In this document: positions 11,416 to 22,749 of the stretch, piece after piece | Layout of the letters: each line of letters starts with the position of its first letter | How positions within the stretch are numbered: position 1 is the first letter of the stretch | Assembly: GCF_026151205.1 (NCBI RefSeq) | Contig: NC_087078.1 | Span: 16,819,118-16,883,117 of the forward strand | Reading direction: 5' to 3' | Length of the DNA stretch: 64,000 nt | Source: Bolinopsis microptera | Taxonomy: Eukaryota > Ctenophora > Tentaculata > Lobata > Bolinopsidae | Translations under genes and position numbers: made by a program | Notes under the pieces: generated by a model | Told to the model about the DNA's origin: nothing | Databases searched by the model: none | The model's input: only the letters and a program-made list of their open reading frames with translations

Positions 11416-13250
11416 CCTGTCGAAATAATTAATCAACTTTTAAACTCGTAAATTAATGACCAAAGTGGTATTGAAAGTGGTAAAGATCCTGGAAGTAACT
11501 GCTGAACATTCCCTCTTAGAATTAATTAAAATCGTGCACAATAGGGTTAATATAGGTGGTGTAAAATGAAGTGCCCTACAGACCTTGAGGGGGGGGGGGG
11601 GCAACAGAGGGGAACGCTTTTCCCCCCAAATTTTGAACAAAGGGGGGGGGGGGGGGGCAAAATAGCAATGCTACCTCACTGTTACACAAAAATTTCCCTA
11701 GATCAATATTTTTAGGGGAGGCGCGGCAGTACACACATGGCACCAGGGGATTGATCTTCAAGAGGGTATGGTCTATGGAAATCCATTATTCTTACAGTTG
11801 ACAATTGTTGGTAAATTTCAGAAATTTGTAAGATCATTTTCTGTCTATTGGCTGGCATAAAGTAAGTGTTAAACAGATTATTATCAAATCTAACATATCT
11901 AATAATTTAACTAATTATTAAATGTCCCTTTCAAGTGGACAATAACATACTCTAAATTATAAAATTATATATGCAAATTCTTGTCTGTTTATTTAATTCT
12001 GAAAGTACTGGAAGCACATAATATATTTGTGCACATAATATATTTGTGTACTGCCTACTGTCCCTCAATTCCGTGATCCTCCTTTGAACTGCAATAATTT
12101 AACAAGGGCAAAGAGAAGAAAAAATTGTGATAGCCAGTTTATCTAAATTTGTATGTGCTCACTCAAAGTATTGATTCAGCTTCTCATATAAAGGAGGACT
12201 AACAAAGCAATTACATTTTAAAGCTTTGCCAGCAAGTGATGATCTGATCTCAGTGGAAGCTATTTTAGAGGGGGTTCTGAATGATCAGTCATCAGACCCA
12301 TCAATCTCATGTGGTCAACTCAGCTGAATGTTCGGGAAATCTGTGATTGAGGATTTTATGAGGAGGGATCTGCCAAAATATCATGAATTTTGTAAGGGTA
12401 TCCTTGGCCCTCATCCTTCAGTTTACATACATTGTAGTGCATTGTATAGTACTATTCATATAAGAGGTACTTAAGGTCTTCTAAGAATCACGATATGATG
12501 CTCCAAATTAGGAAAAACAAATTTTAGGAAAACAAATTTAAATTTTGGTATTTATTAATAACAATCAAAACATATCATATCATAAAAATAAAGCTGCGCG
12601 TTGGTTGACTGCCTCAGTAAGGTGAATAATTTAAGCTTGAGGGTGCCCCGTACATTTACAGAACCTCATGCGGCGATCACATGATCACGAGGACCTGTGA
12701 GCGCTAAATTTAATTTAAAGTTTCTAGAAATCATACGTATCACTACGAGTTACTCATGCTTTTGAATTATAGGAGTGCGGATTGTCAGGTATTCCATTCA
12801 TTCATACTTAGTCGGTTTAAAGCTGTATATTTAGAACTCACTATTGTTTGAACTATGAAAGCAGAACGTGGATAATGGACAATATACCGAAATTTATAAA
12901 ATATGATTGAGCTTCAGATTTAACCACATTTAATGGATGCCTAAAATGTGGACCTAGATACCTATTCAGTCACCAAGATATACAATGCCCAACGAAGACT
13001 GAAGAGGCAGTTTCTGTATTAGATTTGGCTGGAGGATAAAGAATATATCTTTATGCTGTGCGGAAGGATCTAAAAATAGTAATAATTCAAAAGTCGGAAT
13101 GGCTCCTATTATCAAACTGCACATTAAGACAAATACATCTAAGAGCTGCTGAATGAAAAAAGTATATTCAAGATTAAGATGACTGGGTAAAACAAGTCAT
13201 TTACTGCTATTATATACGTGTCGTTATTGACTTGATGCACGTTGAATTGC
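11416..13250. other. Intergenic stretch upstream of the calumenin-like gene
   Basis: Should hold the promoter of the minus-strand calumenin-like gene, but I see no clear core promoter. At about 11,575-11,760 is a block with two long G runs (about 14 and 16). A weak, stop-broken coding-like piece near 12,226-12,420 may be transposon debris. Confidence 0.4.
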
Positions 13251-14032
13251 ATTTACCTTCACCGCAATTATTGACAGAATTAAGTTATGACACTCATCGG
13301 CAGTAGCTAGCGGAAATTTCGGTTATCTAGCGGTAGTTGATAGAGTTGAGACACAGTTAATAAACTGCGGAGTGACTGAAATGCTATACAGCAAAAAACA
13401 GAAGGCTCCAACCAAACACTCCACCTACTGATCCTAACCACCCGAACAACTCTAGCTCTCTCTCTCTTCAACCCTCATTCCCTCACTCCCCTTGGTGCAC
13501 AAAACCATTCTAACCTATGTATGTCCCCCCTACGGGTTCCACAAGCCCAACGGTACATAGTTAGACGAAAAACAGAGAAGCCTTGATTGCCAGATCAAGA
13601 ACTGCATCAGTAGCAGCGAAATACGGATATACCTTCTCCCTTACAGTCAGCGAGCTGACAACTATCTGACTGTGTCTTTTAGGCCTTGCCACACCACCTT
13701 TGCTATATTACATCCGCTCGCCCGTATTCACTGACACATGCCACACCTGGGTTTAGTATGAAGATGTACACATATTCACCCAAGATGCGGAGATGTTTAA
13801 GTTTAGCGAGTTGAGATACAACAGCAAAATCATAGGAGCATGGATCAGAATCATCAGTTACCAACCTGACACCGTTTCGGGGCTTTAATCGCAATACGGT
13901 TTCCTGTCAGGCGCCCCAGCAGTCCACCCTTGAACCACCATCTGATCCGAGAGTCACTTGAGGAGACCCGTTAGAGCTCGCAATTGGCGACGAGATAACG
14001 TTTATGGTACCTTTAGATGTAATAGTGAACTC

Positions 14033-14401
14033 TCAAGCTCCAACCTTCCTGAACTCCCACTCCCTCCTCCCCGACAACAAGTAGATCCATCTGGAACAGT
14101 GAGCTAACTCTTTCCCACTGTCCCGTACCAGCTTCTTCGGCTCTCTTGCTTTAAAACCAATCCTCCTCGCAGCTCTCTCCAAACTCTGCGCAACCACTCC
14201 CCTAGCTCCAACTTCGACTGCAGCATTATAACAGCACCAACCTTTCGCCTGAATCTCACTCTGCAGACTTCTGTATCGGTCGAGTTTGTACTCGTGCGAT
14301 TCAGCGATCCGCTCTTCAGATGGTACTGTTAGCTCCCACCAAATAACTATCTTTGCCGGCCTTGAGAATATCACAAGGTCCGGCCTCAGCCGTGTTTCCA
14401 C
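14033..14401 (-). pseudogene. PD-(D/E)XK-like ORF fragment from a mobile element
   Basis: The fragment reads RPDLVIFS, then VIWWELTVPSEERI, then YKLDRYRSL, with VEVGARGVVAQSLER further on. This order resembles an ORF segment repeatedly found in invertebrate retroelement-associated proteins. PD...ExT...K spacing suggests a restriction-endonuclease-like fold, which is inference. It has no start context and no partner domain. Partial matches (TTACCTTCACC, ACAGAATTAA, GTAGCTAGCGG) lie on both sides at 13,252-13,314 and 14,432-14,527. The rest of the element is not recognisable. Confidence 0.4.
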
Positions 14402-14544
14402 AATCTCACTGGGAAACTTATATTAAGCTGACTTACCTTCACCTTAATTATTTACAGAATTAATTCGGTGGCACGCGCTTCGTGCGCAAAAGTGGCATGC
14501 AACATATGTCAAAGCGGTAGCTAGCGGATGACTAGCGGTATACA

Positions 14545-15835
14545 GTAAGTAAAACAAAATTTTTTTAAGTAAAACAAAATTTAAATTTTATTGCCATTAC
14601 AATGAATAATGATATCATAATAAATATAAGTAGACATCCGATAATAAACTTGTTACATCCAGTACAACCCAAGATGTCAGCCGACGCGACTTACAAAAAT
14701 AAAGAAAGCTAGCATGTTATGTTCATTGTTCATAGTTTTTCTAACGAGCATGCTTAGCACTTAGGCTGTACGGAAATAGCTTTAATTCTACGTCATATTA
14801 AAAACTTTACATCATTTTTGAGATACAAAAATAAATTTTAAAATAAATAACTCTTTTGCTGTTTAGGCGCGGCACCGCGCTTGACCCACATGCTATACAG
14901 TGTGTAGCAACACAGCGCTGAAAACAGAAGCTGAATGAGCTATAACATATAAGCGGCGCGTGCGCCGCGCCTAAACCTAAAACCATAAACTTTAAATATT
15001 GTCAAGATATTAAACGAGTTTTGCAAAATAATATAGCATGCTGACTTCGTAGGATATTACAATTATACCAGTGCCAGTTCCAAATGTGAGTCAGCGCTTA
15101 AACCAAAAGCAGTTGGCAAAAAGAGCCAGTTGCCTGCAAGAGCTTTACTAGCACCCGATTTACCACTTTTGGAGCACAAACTCAAACCTAAAACCGGCCA
15201 AGCACAAAAATATGTTATCGCCACGATTGGGTGGATTGATTCCCAGAATATTTATCAGCACGCGGCACTAATAATATATGAAGTTCATTATCGAATTTTA
15301 GATATGCCCTGGATCGTTTAACACATATATAAAAGGTTATTAAAGAATAATTAATGTTTGGTTCGTATATAAATCGATATTAATCAATTATTTAAAATAG
15401 TTTTTGTGTTTGTTATTATTAACTATTGAGTTGCGTTCGATTTAAATATTAAAACACTACTACAATACATTTCACAAAACAAAACGACGGGGACACAGAA
15501 AGGAGGAGGACAACACATCACACGTAAGGAAACTGCTGCTGTTGACGAGTATCTGATTATATTAATTATGGGTCTTTTGTTCATTAAAATAAGTGTGATC
15601 ATACTTCTAGGGTATATTGGGCTGACACAGTTGCTGCAAGGTTAACATTGGGGTCCAAAACCGGGAGTGTGATACAACTTAATTGTTAATTTCGCGTTAC
15701 GTAGTAAAAGATACAAAATATAAAATATAAGTCACTGTAGGTTCACGGATATAGCGCGGCGTCATATCATTATTCTGGCGCGGTAAATCACGCTGGGTAA
15801 TGAAATGATAGAATTATTGATTATACAATATTTGA
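14545..15835. repeat. 1.3-kb dispersed repeat, copy 1
   Basis: Matches 19,306-19,592 joined to 21,612-22,603 with few differences. Both copies start near AAGTAAAACAAAATTT and end near TATACAATATTT. A roughly 95-codon open frame without ATG, ending ILDMPWIV (stop at about 15,320), is kept in both. The ends show no clear inverted repeat or TG...CA. Confidence 0.75.
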
Positions 15836-16239
15836 GTAGTTAGCAGTTAACTACAAACTAGCAGTAGAACTACGGGAAGAACTACGGGAAGAACGCACAG
15901 TCGTACTTTGTACTTATATTAGCGGATTGCTACCGGAAACTATTTGCAATAGATTAATTAATAAATAAAACAAATATTAAAACTCAATAAAACAAACGAA
16001 AAAAATACTTGTTAGATAATTTTATACAATTTTGGGGAATTTACTACATAATAAATGTTGTAGGGCTTTTATAAAATTTACTAAGATTTTTTATTGAATT
16101 TCATATTGAATTTTTATAAAAATTCAATGTGTATATTGTTTGAATTAATTCGGTAATAATTTGGGGGAATTTTGATTTCTGAGACTAAATATAAACATTA
16201 AATTGTGTTTGATAAATATTACGTTTGAAATAATCGCAG

Positions 16240-16375
16240 CTGGTCCATGGTTTGTAGCGCGATACGTTACTGTGCCGCGCCGCGCACTCAATGAGGCTTC
16301 TCACAGCTAGATCGGCGATATCAAATATGCGCTACTGTGCCGCGCCGAGCTGCGATGAATTGACATCGTCAATTA
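16240..16375. repeat. GC-rich dispersed repeat with CCGCGCCG words
   Basis: Contains GTAGCGCGATACGTTACTG, TGTGCCGCGCCG twice and GAATTGACATCG. An inverted diverged relative lies at about 52,425-52,530. The GC content stands out against the AT-rich surroundings. Function unknown. Confidence 0.45.
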
Positions 16376-16779
16376 AGTCCATGGTCAAAAACTGCCGTAG
16401 AGCTTAAAATATACGCAAAAATTATTTGAGGCATGGCAATTTTGAAAAAAACGACGCACGATCAACAAATAAAAACTTACATCTTTTTACAAAGTTAGTT
16501 ACCTTATTTGCTGTTTCATAATATTGGCGCAGGTTACAAGTTATATTTCTACCGATATTATTGATACATGTTTCGTATCCCAAATATCAAAGATATTTCG
16601 CGCGCGAAAAGTAGCATGCAACGTATGTCATGGTCAACGATATCACATTCTCTAAATTGCGCGCATTGCAGTAACTTCTTTCAAACTTCACAAATCGAGA
16701 TTAAATCTTTTGCAATGTATTCAGTATCAATTTGTGCAATTATATACGCTAATCTAACTGCGTACAATGCGATTACACT

Positions 16780-16905
16780 ATTAATTGCACGAGGTGCAGC
16801 CGAGTGGAAATTGATACAATAATCGCACAAGGCAAAGCCGAGTTCGATTATTGCAGTTATTTCACGAGGCGCAGCCGAGTGCAATAACTGGTGTAATCGT
16901 ATTAT
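16780..16905. repeat. Inverted/direct repeat cluster with GCAGCCGAGTG words
   Basis: CACGAGGTGCAGCCGAGTGG and CACGAGGCGCAGCCGAGTGC flank a diverged copy (CAAGGCAAAGCCGAGTTCG). Between them lie partly complementary words (CAATAATCGCA / CGATTATTGCA), allowing alternative hairpins. ORFs here on both strands are repeat-driven. Confidence 0.55.
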
Positions 16906-17164
16906 ACATGCAGTTGGATTCGCGTACTGTTGGAACCCTGTTCTTGGGTTAATTAAATAACAAATAATACTCAATTATTATAAATACAAATTAGAGGAAT
17001 AAAGAGGTTATACAAATCTTGTGTCAAAAGTAACCTTGTTACTCTACAATGTACTCTCTTAAATAGTGAATGATTGATATGGTGTGACTCAGTAACTCAC
17101 ACTACTCTGCTCTGACTAATAGTTAAAACACATTTCAATACTAAACTAAACAATGTCTTTTTAC

Positions 17165-17305
17165 TAGAGTCTGGAGTCGACAACGTCACTCCTCTCCCTT
17201 CTGCTACGCTAGAGTCTGGAGTCAACTAAACACTGGACACTCCTCTCTCTTCTGTTACTTCAACTAGAGTCTGGAGTCGAGCCTTGTCTGCCTTCTGGAG
17301 TCCCT
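17165..17305. repeat. Degenerate tandem repeat of CTAGAGTCTGGAGTC
   Basis: Three units of about 55 bp, each with CTAGAGTCTGGAGTC followed by ACTCCTCTC(T/C)CTTCTG. Confidence 0.65.
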
Positions 17306-17751
17306 TTACCCCAACACTGTATATACAATCACTGGAACTAAACCTTTGCTAAAGTGAGATACAGGGTTAGTAATATGAAGTACAAAAACAAGCTACAAAT
17401 AGAATTAAGATTCTAACACGTACAACTCCACGCCTCTGATGTTATAACCAGTGTAATTAATTTATAATCGCACCGACTTTGTTGTTATAAGTAGCTCTCA
17501 AGACGATGCGATTATAAACTAATCGCACTGTTTTGAGATGCTGAGCAGCTGATATTTTGATTTCCGGAGTGTACTCTCAAACAAATGAAACAGTCTAGTC
17601 ATTAGATAAACAAATTTTGAAAGTAGATTAATGTTTCATGTATCTGAAAACGTTTGCATAAACAATTTTAAATCAGTTTAAAAATCTTAAGAACAATTAG
17701 ATTTACAATTAATAAAATATAGTAACTAAGAAAAAAGCCTTAATACACAAT

Positions 17752-19096
17752 TCAATTAAAGTTAAATGTCATATTGTGTATCACAGCATTGTCTCCGATC
17801 AATTTTTTTATCTTCGAGAAAACATTACGGTTTTGCAGGGATGTCAGTCTGTTGTCAGTTTGTGAGGATGTAATTCTGTTCTCACTCTGTGAAGATGACG
17901 GTCTGTTGTCAGTTTGTGAGGATGACGGTCTGTTGACAGTTTGTGAGGATGACGGTCTGTTCTCACTCAGTGAAGATGTTAGTTTGTTGTTACAATATTG
18001 TGAGGAAGACAGTATGTTGTTTATGTGTGAAGGAGACAGCCTGTTGTGTGAAGATAACAGCCTGTTGCTACTATGTGAAGATGACGGTCTGCTGTCAGTC
18101 TCACTCAGTGAGGATATTAATCTGCTAGCAGTCCTCATCTTTTTTGGCGAGATAGTCACTGATATATCCGTAAAGAGTCTTTTCCTTGATTTGGGTGTGA
18201 AATCTTCACTGGTATTGTCAGAGGAACCTCTAGCTCTGTTTGCTTGCGGTGGACTTTGAGGTGATCCTACAAATACCGGCGGAGCTGATTGCTTCTCGTA
18301 TGTGCTGTTTGTCTAGGTTAGATATCTTTGTGCCGACTTCATGATCCATTGTGTCATAGTTTATCAAAGACGTAGCGCTCTTATGACCGGTGTAGGCCAT
18401 AATTTGCTTTAGCACAACATTTTTCCTCAGCAAACTTGACACCACCATTTTCCTGATGGAGGTATTGGATATTTTGCGATCCCCGACATCAATCTCCGAG
18501 ACAACAACCATCTTTTTCACAGCTCCTGCTATTTTGTTCACTCCCGAAGGGCTGCTTATGAACCAGGGACCGTCCTTCAGACAAGCTTTACGGGGATCTT
18601 TTGACATTGTTCTTGCCAGGTTGAGAAACATGGGCGCATCCGGATCGTCGGCAACCCCTGGTCTCATGGAGGAGTACTTCAAGAAAGTCGCAACGGGACA
18701 GAAGTGTAAACAGTCCGGATCAGCAGAAAGAACTCCAACTCCATGTCTCATATTCCGTGGATCTTCCCCCTGCCGTGTTTTACTGAGGCGTTCTTTATCC
18801 AACGTGATAAATTGGTTCCCATCAACCACCTCAATTATCAAATCCCCGTATCTGGTTTCTCTCAGCTCAGTTCTTGCCCTCCGTCCCAGCGACAGACATA
18901 AGATGACCATTGAATTCCACAGTGCTGCTGGACTGTGTGTTCCCGCCAACTTACGGACAAACAATTCCCTAACCTCTGAGGTGGTAAGCATATTGATAGA
19001 ATTTTCTAAGTTTCCTTTACCAGATCGCTTACTTAGTTTGCAGGCAGCTCCAAGGTGGGACGACTTTGCCTTCCAGTTATTGACGGATATGACCAT
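17752..19096 (-). pseudogene. Crypton-like tyrosine recombinase (DUF3504-type), frameshifted
   Basis: The catalytic half is the ORF 18,230-19,096. It has an arginine box (RTELRETRYGDL), the SIRK arginine at the usual HxxR position, MAYTGHKSATSL with the box-II histidine, and the nucleophile in INYDT. This order is the tyrosine recombinase signature found in Cryptons and in Crypton-derived animal genes of the KIAA1958/QRICH1/ZMYM type. After a one-base frame change near 18,290-18,310 the other frame continues as SAPPVFVGSP into a Ser-rich tail (17,752-18,159) with repeated SSSQTDNRP-like units. The N-terminal SAM-like domain is missing, but a fragment of that kind lies at 27,137-27,376. It probably derives from a transposon and is now inactive unless the frame change is an assembly error or an unseen intron. 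Confidence 0.7.
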
Positions 19097-19305
19097 CTCA
19101 CGACTTCATCCTCATCTTTTAAACATTTTTTTTTTTTTTAAACTTTGTCGTGAGATCAAGGAAGCCTGTCACTGCAATCCTTGTAATGATGCCAGGGAAA
19201 AGCATGCTAATTTTACTGACAAACGTAGGAGAGTTAAACACGTAATAAGACTAGCTCAACGACTCTACACGTGCAACAAAATTGAGGAGTGTCAGGGTGA
19301 CAGTA

Positions 19306-19592
19306 AAAGTAAAACAAAATTTTAAGTAAAACAAAATTTAAATTTTATTGCCATTACAATGAATAATGATATCATAATAAATATAAGTAGACATCCGATA
19401 ATAAACTTGTTACATCCAGTACAACCCAAGATGTCAGCCGACGCAACTTACAAAAATAAAGAAAGCTAGCATGTTATGTTCATTGTTCATAGTTTTTCTA
19501 ACGAGCATGCTTAGCACTTAGGCTGTACGGAAATAGCTTTAATTCTACGTCATATTAAAAACTTTACATCATTTTTGAGATACAAAAATAAA
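19306..19592. repeat. 1.3-kb dispersed repeat, copy 2, left part
   Basis: Matches 14,545-14,833. It is broken at ACAAAAATAAAT by the LINE copy that follows and resumes at 21,612. Confidence 0.8.
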
Positions 19593-21611
19593 TAGAAAAC
19601 TACCGCCCAATTGCAATCTCTACTCTCTCTATATTTGGTAAAATCTTTGAAAAGATCATTTACTCAAGAATATATTCGTTTGCTAGCTCACAGTGTATAA
19701 TATCTAAAACACAATTTGGCTTCAGGCAGTCACACTCTACTTCACATGCAGTTAATCACTCAGTAAACCTTATAACTGAATCTCTAAAACTTAAGCATCA
19801 TGTCTTAGGCATATTCATAGACCTTAGCAAAGCTTTTGATACAATAGATCATGGTACATTACTTGTCAAATTACAGGGCTATGGGATACGTGGGGTGGCA
19901 AATGATCTTATAAAAAGTTACTTAACAAATAGATCACAATATACTGAAGTTGTTGGTGAGAAATCTGACGCCTTGAAAATACAGTTTGGAGTCCCTCAGG
20001 GTTCGATTCTTGGACCTCTCTTATTTCTCCTATATATTAATGATATCGCCAACAGCTCCAGTTTGGGATCATTTGTCACCTTCGCTGATGACACCAATAT
20101 ATTTGTGACTGGGAAATCTAAAAAGGAGGCATATATGCGTGGTAATTCTCTTTTAGCTAGTTTATATTCCTACATGCGAGCAAACAAACTCCATGTCAAC
20201 TTGTCTAAATGCTGTTTCATTCACTTTAAACCAGCATCGTCCTCCCAGACTGACAATAATTCTGAATATACTCTAACCATTGATAACTTTCCAATAAAAC
20301 AAGTTGCATCTGCTAAGTTTCTGGGAGTCGTCATCGATGAAAAGCTAACCTGGGAAGAACATATAAAATCACTTAGGCGTTCTCTCAGCCATGCAACATC
20401 AACTCTCTGCCGCCTACGCTGCTCCCTCCCAGATTTCTTACACCGCCAGTTGTATTACACTCTATTTGAATCACACCTCTCCTATTGTATCACGGTTTGG
20501 GGTGGGGCAGCCAAAACTCGTATAAGTTCTGTATTCAAAGCACAAAAATATTGTCTCAGGGTACTGTTTGGCGACAGGGAGGCATACCTAGATAAATTTA
20601 AGACCTGTGCTCGTGCTCGACCGTTTGGCAACCAAAATCTGAACAAAAAATTTTTCTTGAAAGAGCACACGAAACCTTTGTTCAAGGAACACGGAATACT
20701 TGCCGTCCAAAACCTGTACACTTACCATTGTTTCCTTGAGCTCTATAAAATCATGAAATTCCGTGCTCCGATTTCCCTCCATGAAAATTTCACCTGCTCA
20801 AGTAGGAAACCCACCCTTATACTAAGCCAAGCAGACCCCCCTGACAACTTCAATAGCAGAACGACTCGTATTTGGAACGTAATTGTGCCAAAATCTAAAT
20901 TTTGACATTAAGTCTACCCTAGGGTCCACACATCCAAAATGATTATCTTGAAATTGAAAATTAGCTGGGTGTGCATTTTCCTTTGTCTTACTAACGTGTG
21001 TGAGCGCAGTGTAGTGAGAAAGTGTTTTTAACAGATTTATTATTAGACTTAGGATTATGATTTTTAATATATTACATTGATATAAGATTTGTTTTTGATA
21101 GGTACTTAATAAAGTTGATGAATTTCCCTCCCTATTAAAATTTTAAACCCATTTAGTGAAAATTGATAAACGAAGATCTAGATATTGATACATATTATAA
21201 CCAACATTGCTTATATTCTGCCTTGTAAACAAAGAGCAAATCTTCTTAATGCCTTCTTCCTGTCCTAAAACTAAAACTTCATCCTATTAAAGTAAAGGCC
21301 AGTTGTTACCACAAGCTATTATACCGTCCCTCTCAAAAACATGCCTCAGCCTCCATCAAAAACAATTTTAGTTTTCAGTCCTTCTAGTTTCCAAAAATCT
21401 ACCGAGCTAGTGTTCTGGTGTGCTCAAAAGCCCCTAAGCCCGTGCATTCCTTGCCCCCGCTAGCTGCCAGTCCTTGACAAACTTCCAATAGCAAAGATCA
21501 ACTAGTCATTTACAAATTGAGCACTATACAATTTTAATTGTTTTAAATATTTGACTTTGTAAAATGAGCTAAAACATTGATTTATTAGTTTCATTGATTT
21601 ATTAGTTTCAT
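19593..21611 (+). mobile_element. 5'-truncated non-LTR retrotransposon (LINE A)
   Basis: Inserted into the second 1.3-kb repeat: the interrupted sequence resumes at 21,612 with ATTTTAAAATAAATAACTC. It begins inside the RT domain. The 3' end carries two copies of the 17-bp unit TGATTTATTAGTTTCAT, as expected for CR1/L2-type elements that end in short tandem repeats rather than poly(A). Any target duplication is only a few bases. Confidence 0.8.
19600..20905 (+). pseudogene. Reverse transcriptase of LINE A (partial)
   Basis: RT landmarks appear in order: a YRPIA-like opening (one frame change near 19,610-19,640), FGFRQSHST, FIDLSKAFDTIDH, GVPQGSILGPLLF, the catalytic FADDTN (YxDD box), then KFLGVVID and ESHLSYCITVWGG of the post-RT region. 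It stops early (WNVIVPKSKF) compared with the copy at 25,337. Element-type RT that copies its RNA at the target site; this copy lacks the endonuclease and cannot be autonomous. Confidence 0.8.
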
Positions 21612-22603
21612 TGAATTTTAAAATAAATAACTCTTTTGCTGCTTAGGCGCGGCACCGCGCTTGATCCACATGCTATACAGTGTGTAGCAACACATCGCTG
21701 AAAACAGAAGCTGAATGAGCTATAACATATAAGCGGTGCGCCGCGCCTAAACCTAAATCCATAAACTTTTAATATTGTCAAGATATTGAACGAGTTTTGC
21801 AAAATAATATAGCATGCTGACTTCGTAGGATATTACAATTATACCAGTGCCAGTTCCAAATGTGAGTCAGCGCTTAAACCAAAAGCAGTTGGCAAAAGGA
21901 GCCAGTTGCCTGCAAGAGCTTTACTAGCACCCGATTTACCACTTTTAGAGCACAAACTCAAACCTAAAACCGGCCAAGCACAAAAATATATTATCGCCAC
22001 GATTGGGTGGATTGATTCCCAGAATATTTATCAGCACGCGGCACTAATAATATATGAAGTTCATTATCGAATTTTAGATATGCCCTGGATCGTTTAACAC
22101 ATATATAAAAGGTTATTAAAAAATAATTAATGTTTGGTTCGTATAAATCGATATTAATCAATTATTTGAAATAGTATTTGTGTTTGTTATTATTAACTAT
22201 TGAGTTGCGTTCGATTTAAATATTAAAACACTACTACAATACATTTCACAAAACAAAACGACGGGGACACAGAAAGGAGGAGGACAACACATCACACGGA
22301 CGGAAACTGCTGCTGTTGACGAGTATCTGATTATATTAATTATGGGTCTTTTGTTCATTAAAATAAGTGTGATCATACTTCTAGAGTATATTGGGCTGAC
22401 ACAGTTGCTGCAAGGTTAACATTGGGGTCCAAAACCGGGAGTGTGATACAACTTAATTTCGCGTTACGTAGTAAGAGATACAAAATATAAAATATAAGAT
22501 ATAAGTGACGGTAGGTTCACGGATATAGCGCGGCGTCATTTCATTAATCTGGCGCGGTAAATCATGCTGGGTAATGAAATGATAGAGTTATACAATATTT
22601 AAG
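21612..22603. repeat. 1.3-kb dispersed repeat, copy 2, right part
   Basis: Continues the copy begun at 19,306. It holds the same open frame, ending at about 22,097 with ILDMPWIV, one V-to-I change away from copy 1. Small indels separate the copies near GTTAATTTCGCGTTACGTAG. Confidence 0.8.
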
Positions 22604-22749
22604 TTTCGCGCGCTACGTTTACACAATATATTTGTGAGTCCGTCCCACGTTCCAGACGTACACTCCAGACAAGTCCAGACACTAGTGTAAAGCGGATGAG
22701 CTGATCAGTGTTCTCTGTTATATGCGTGAATATATAGTTTCTATGTTTG

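Noticed and set aside
18456-19325. 289-codon plus-strand ORF
   Set aside because: Antisense shadow of the tyrosine recombinase; it has no recognisable motif, while the minus strand shows ordered catalytic boxes.
14545-22603. LTR retrotransposon bounded by the 1.3-kb repeats
   Set aside because: No TG...CA ends, primer site, gag or integrase. The RT between the copies belongs to a LINE inserted in one repeat.
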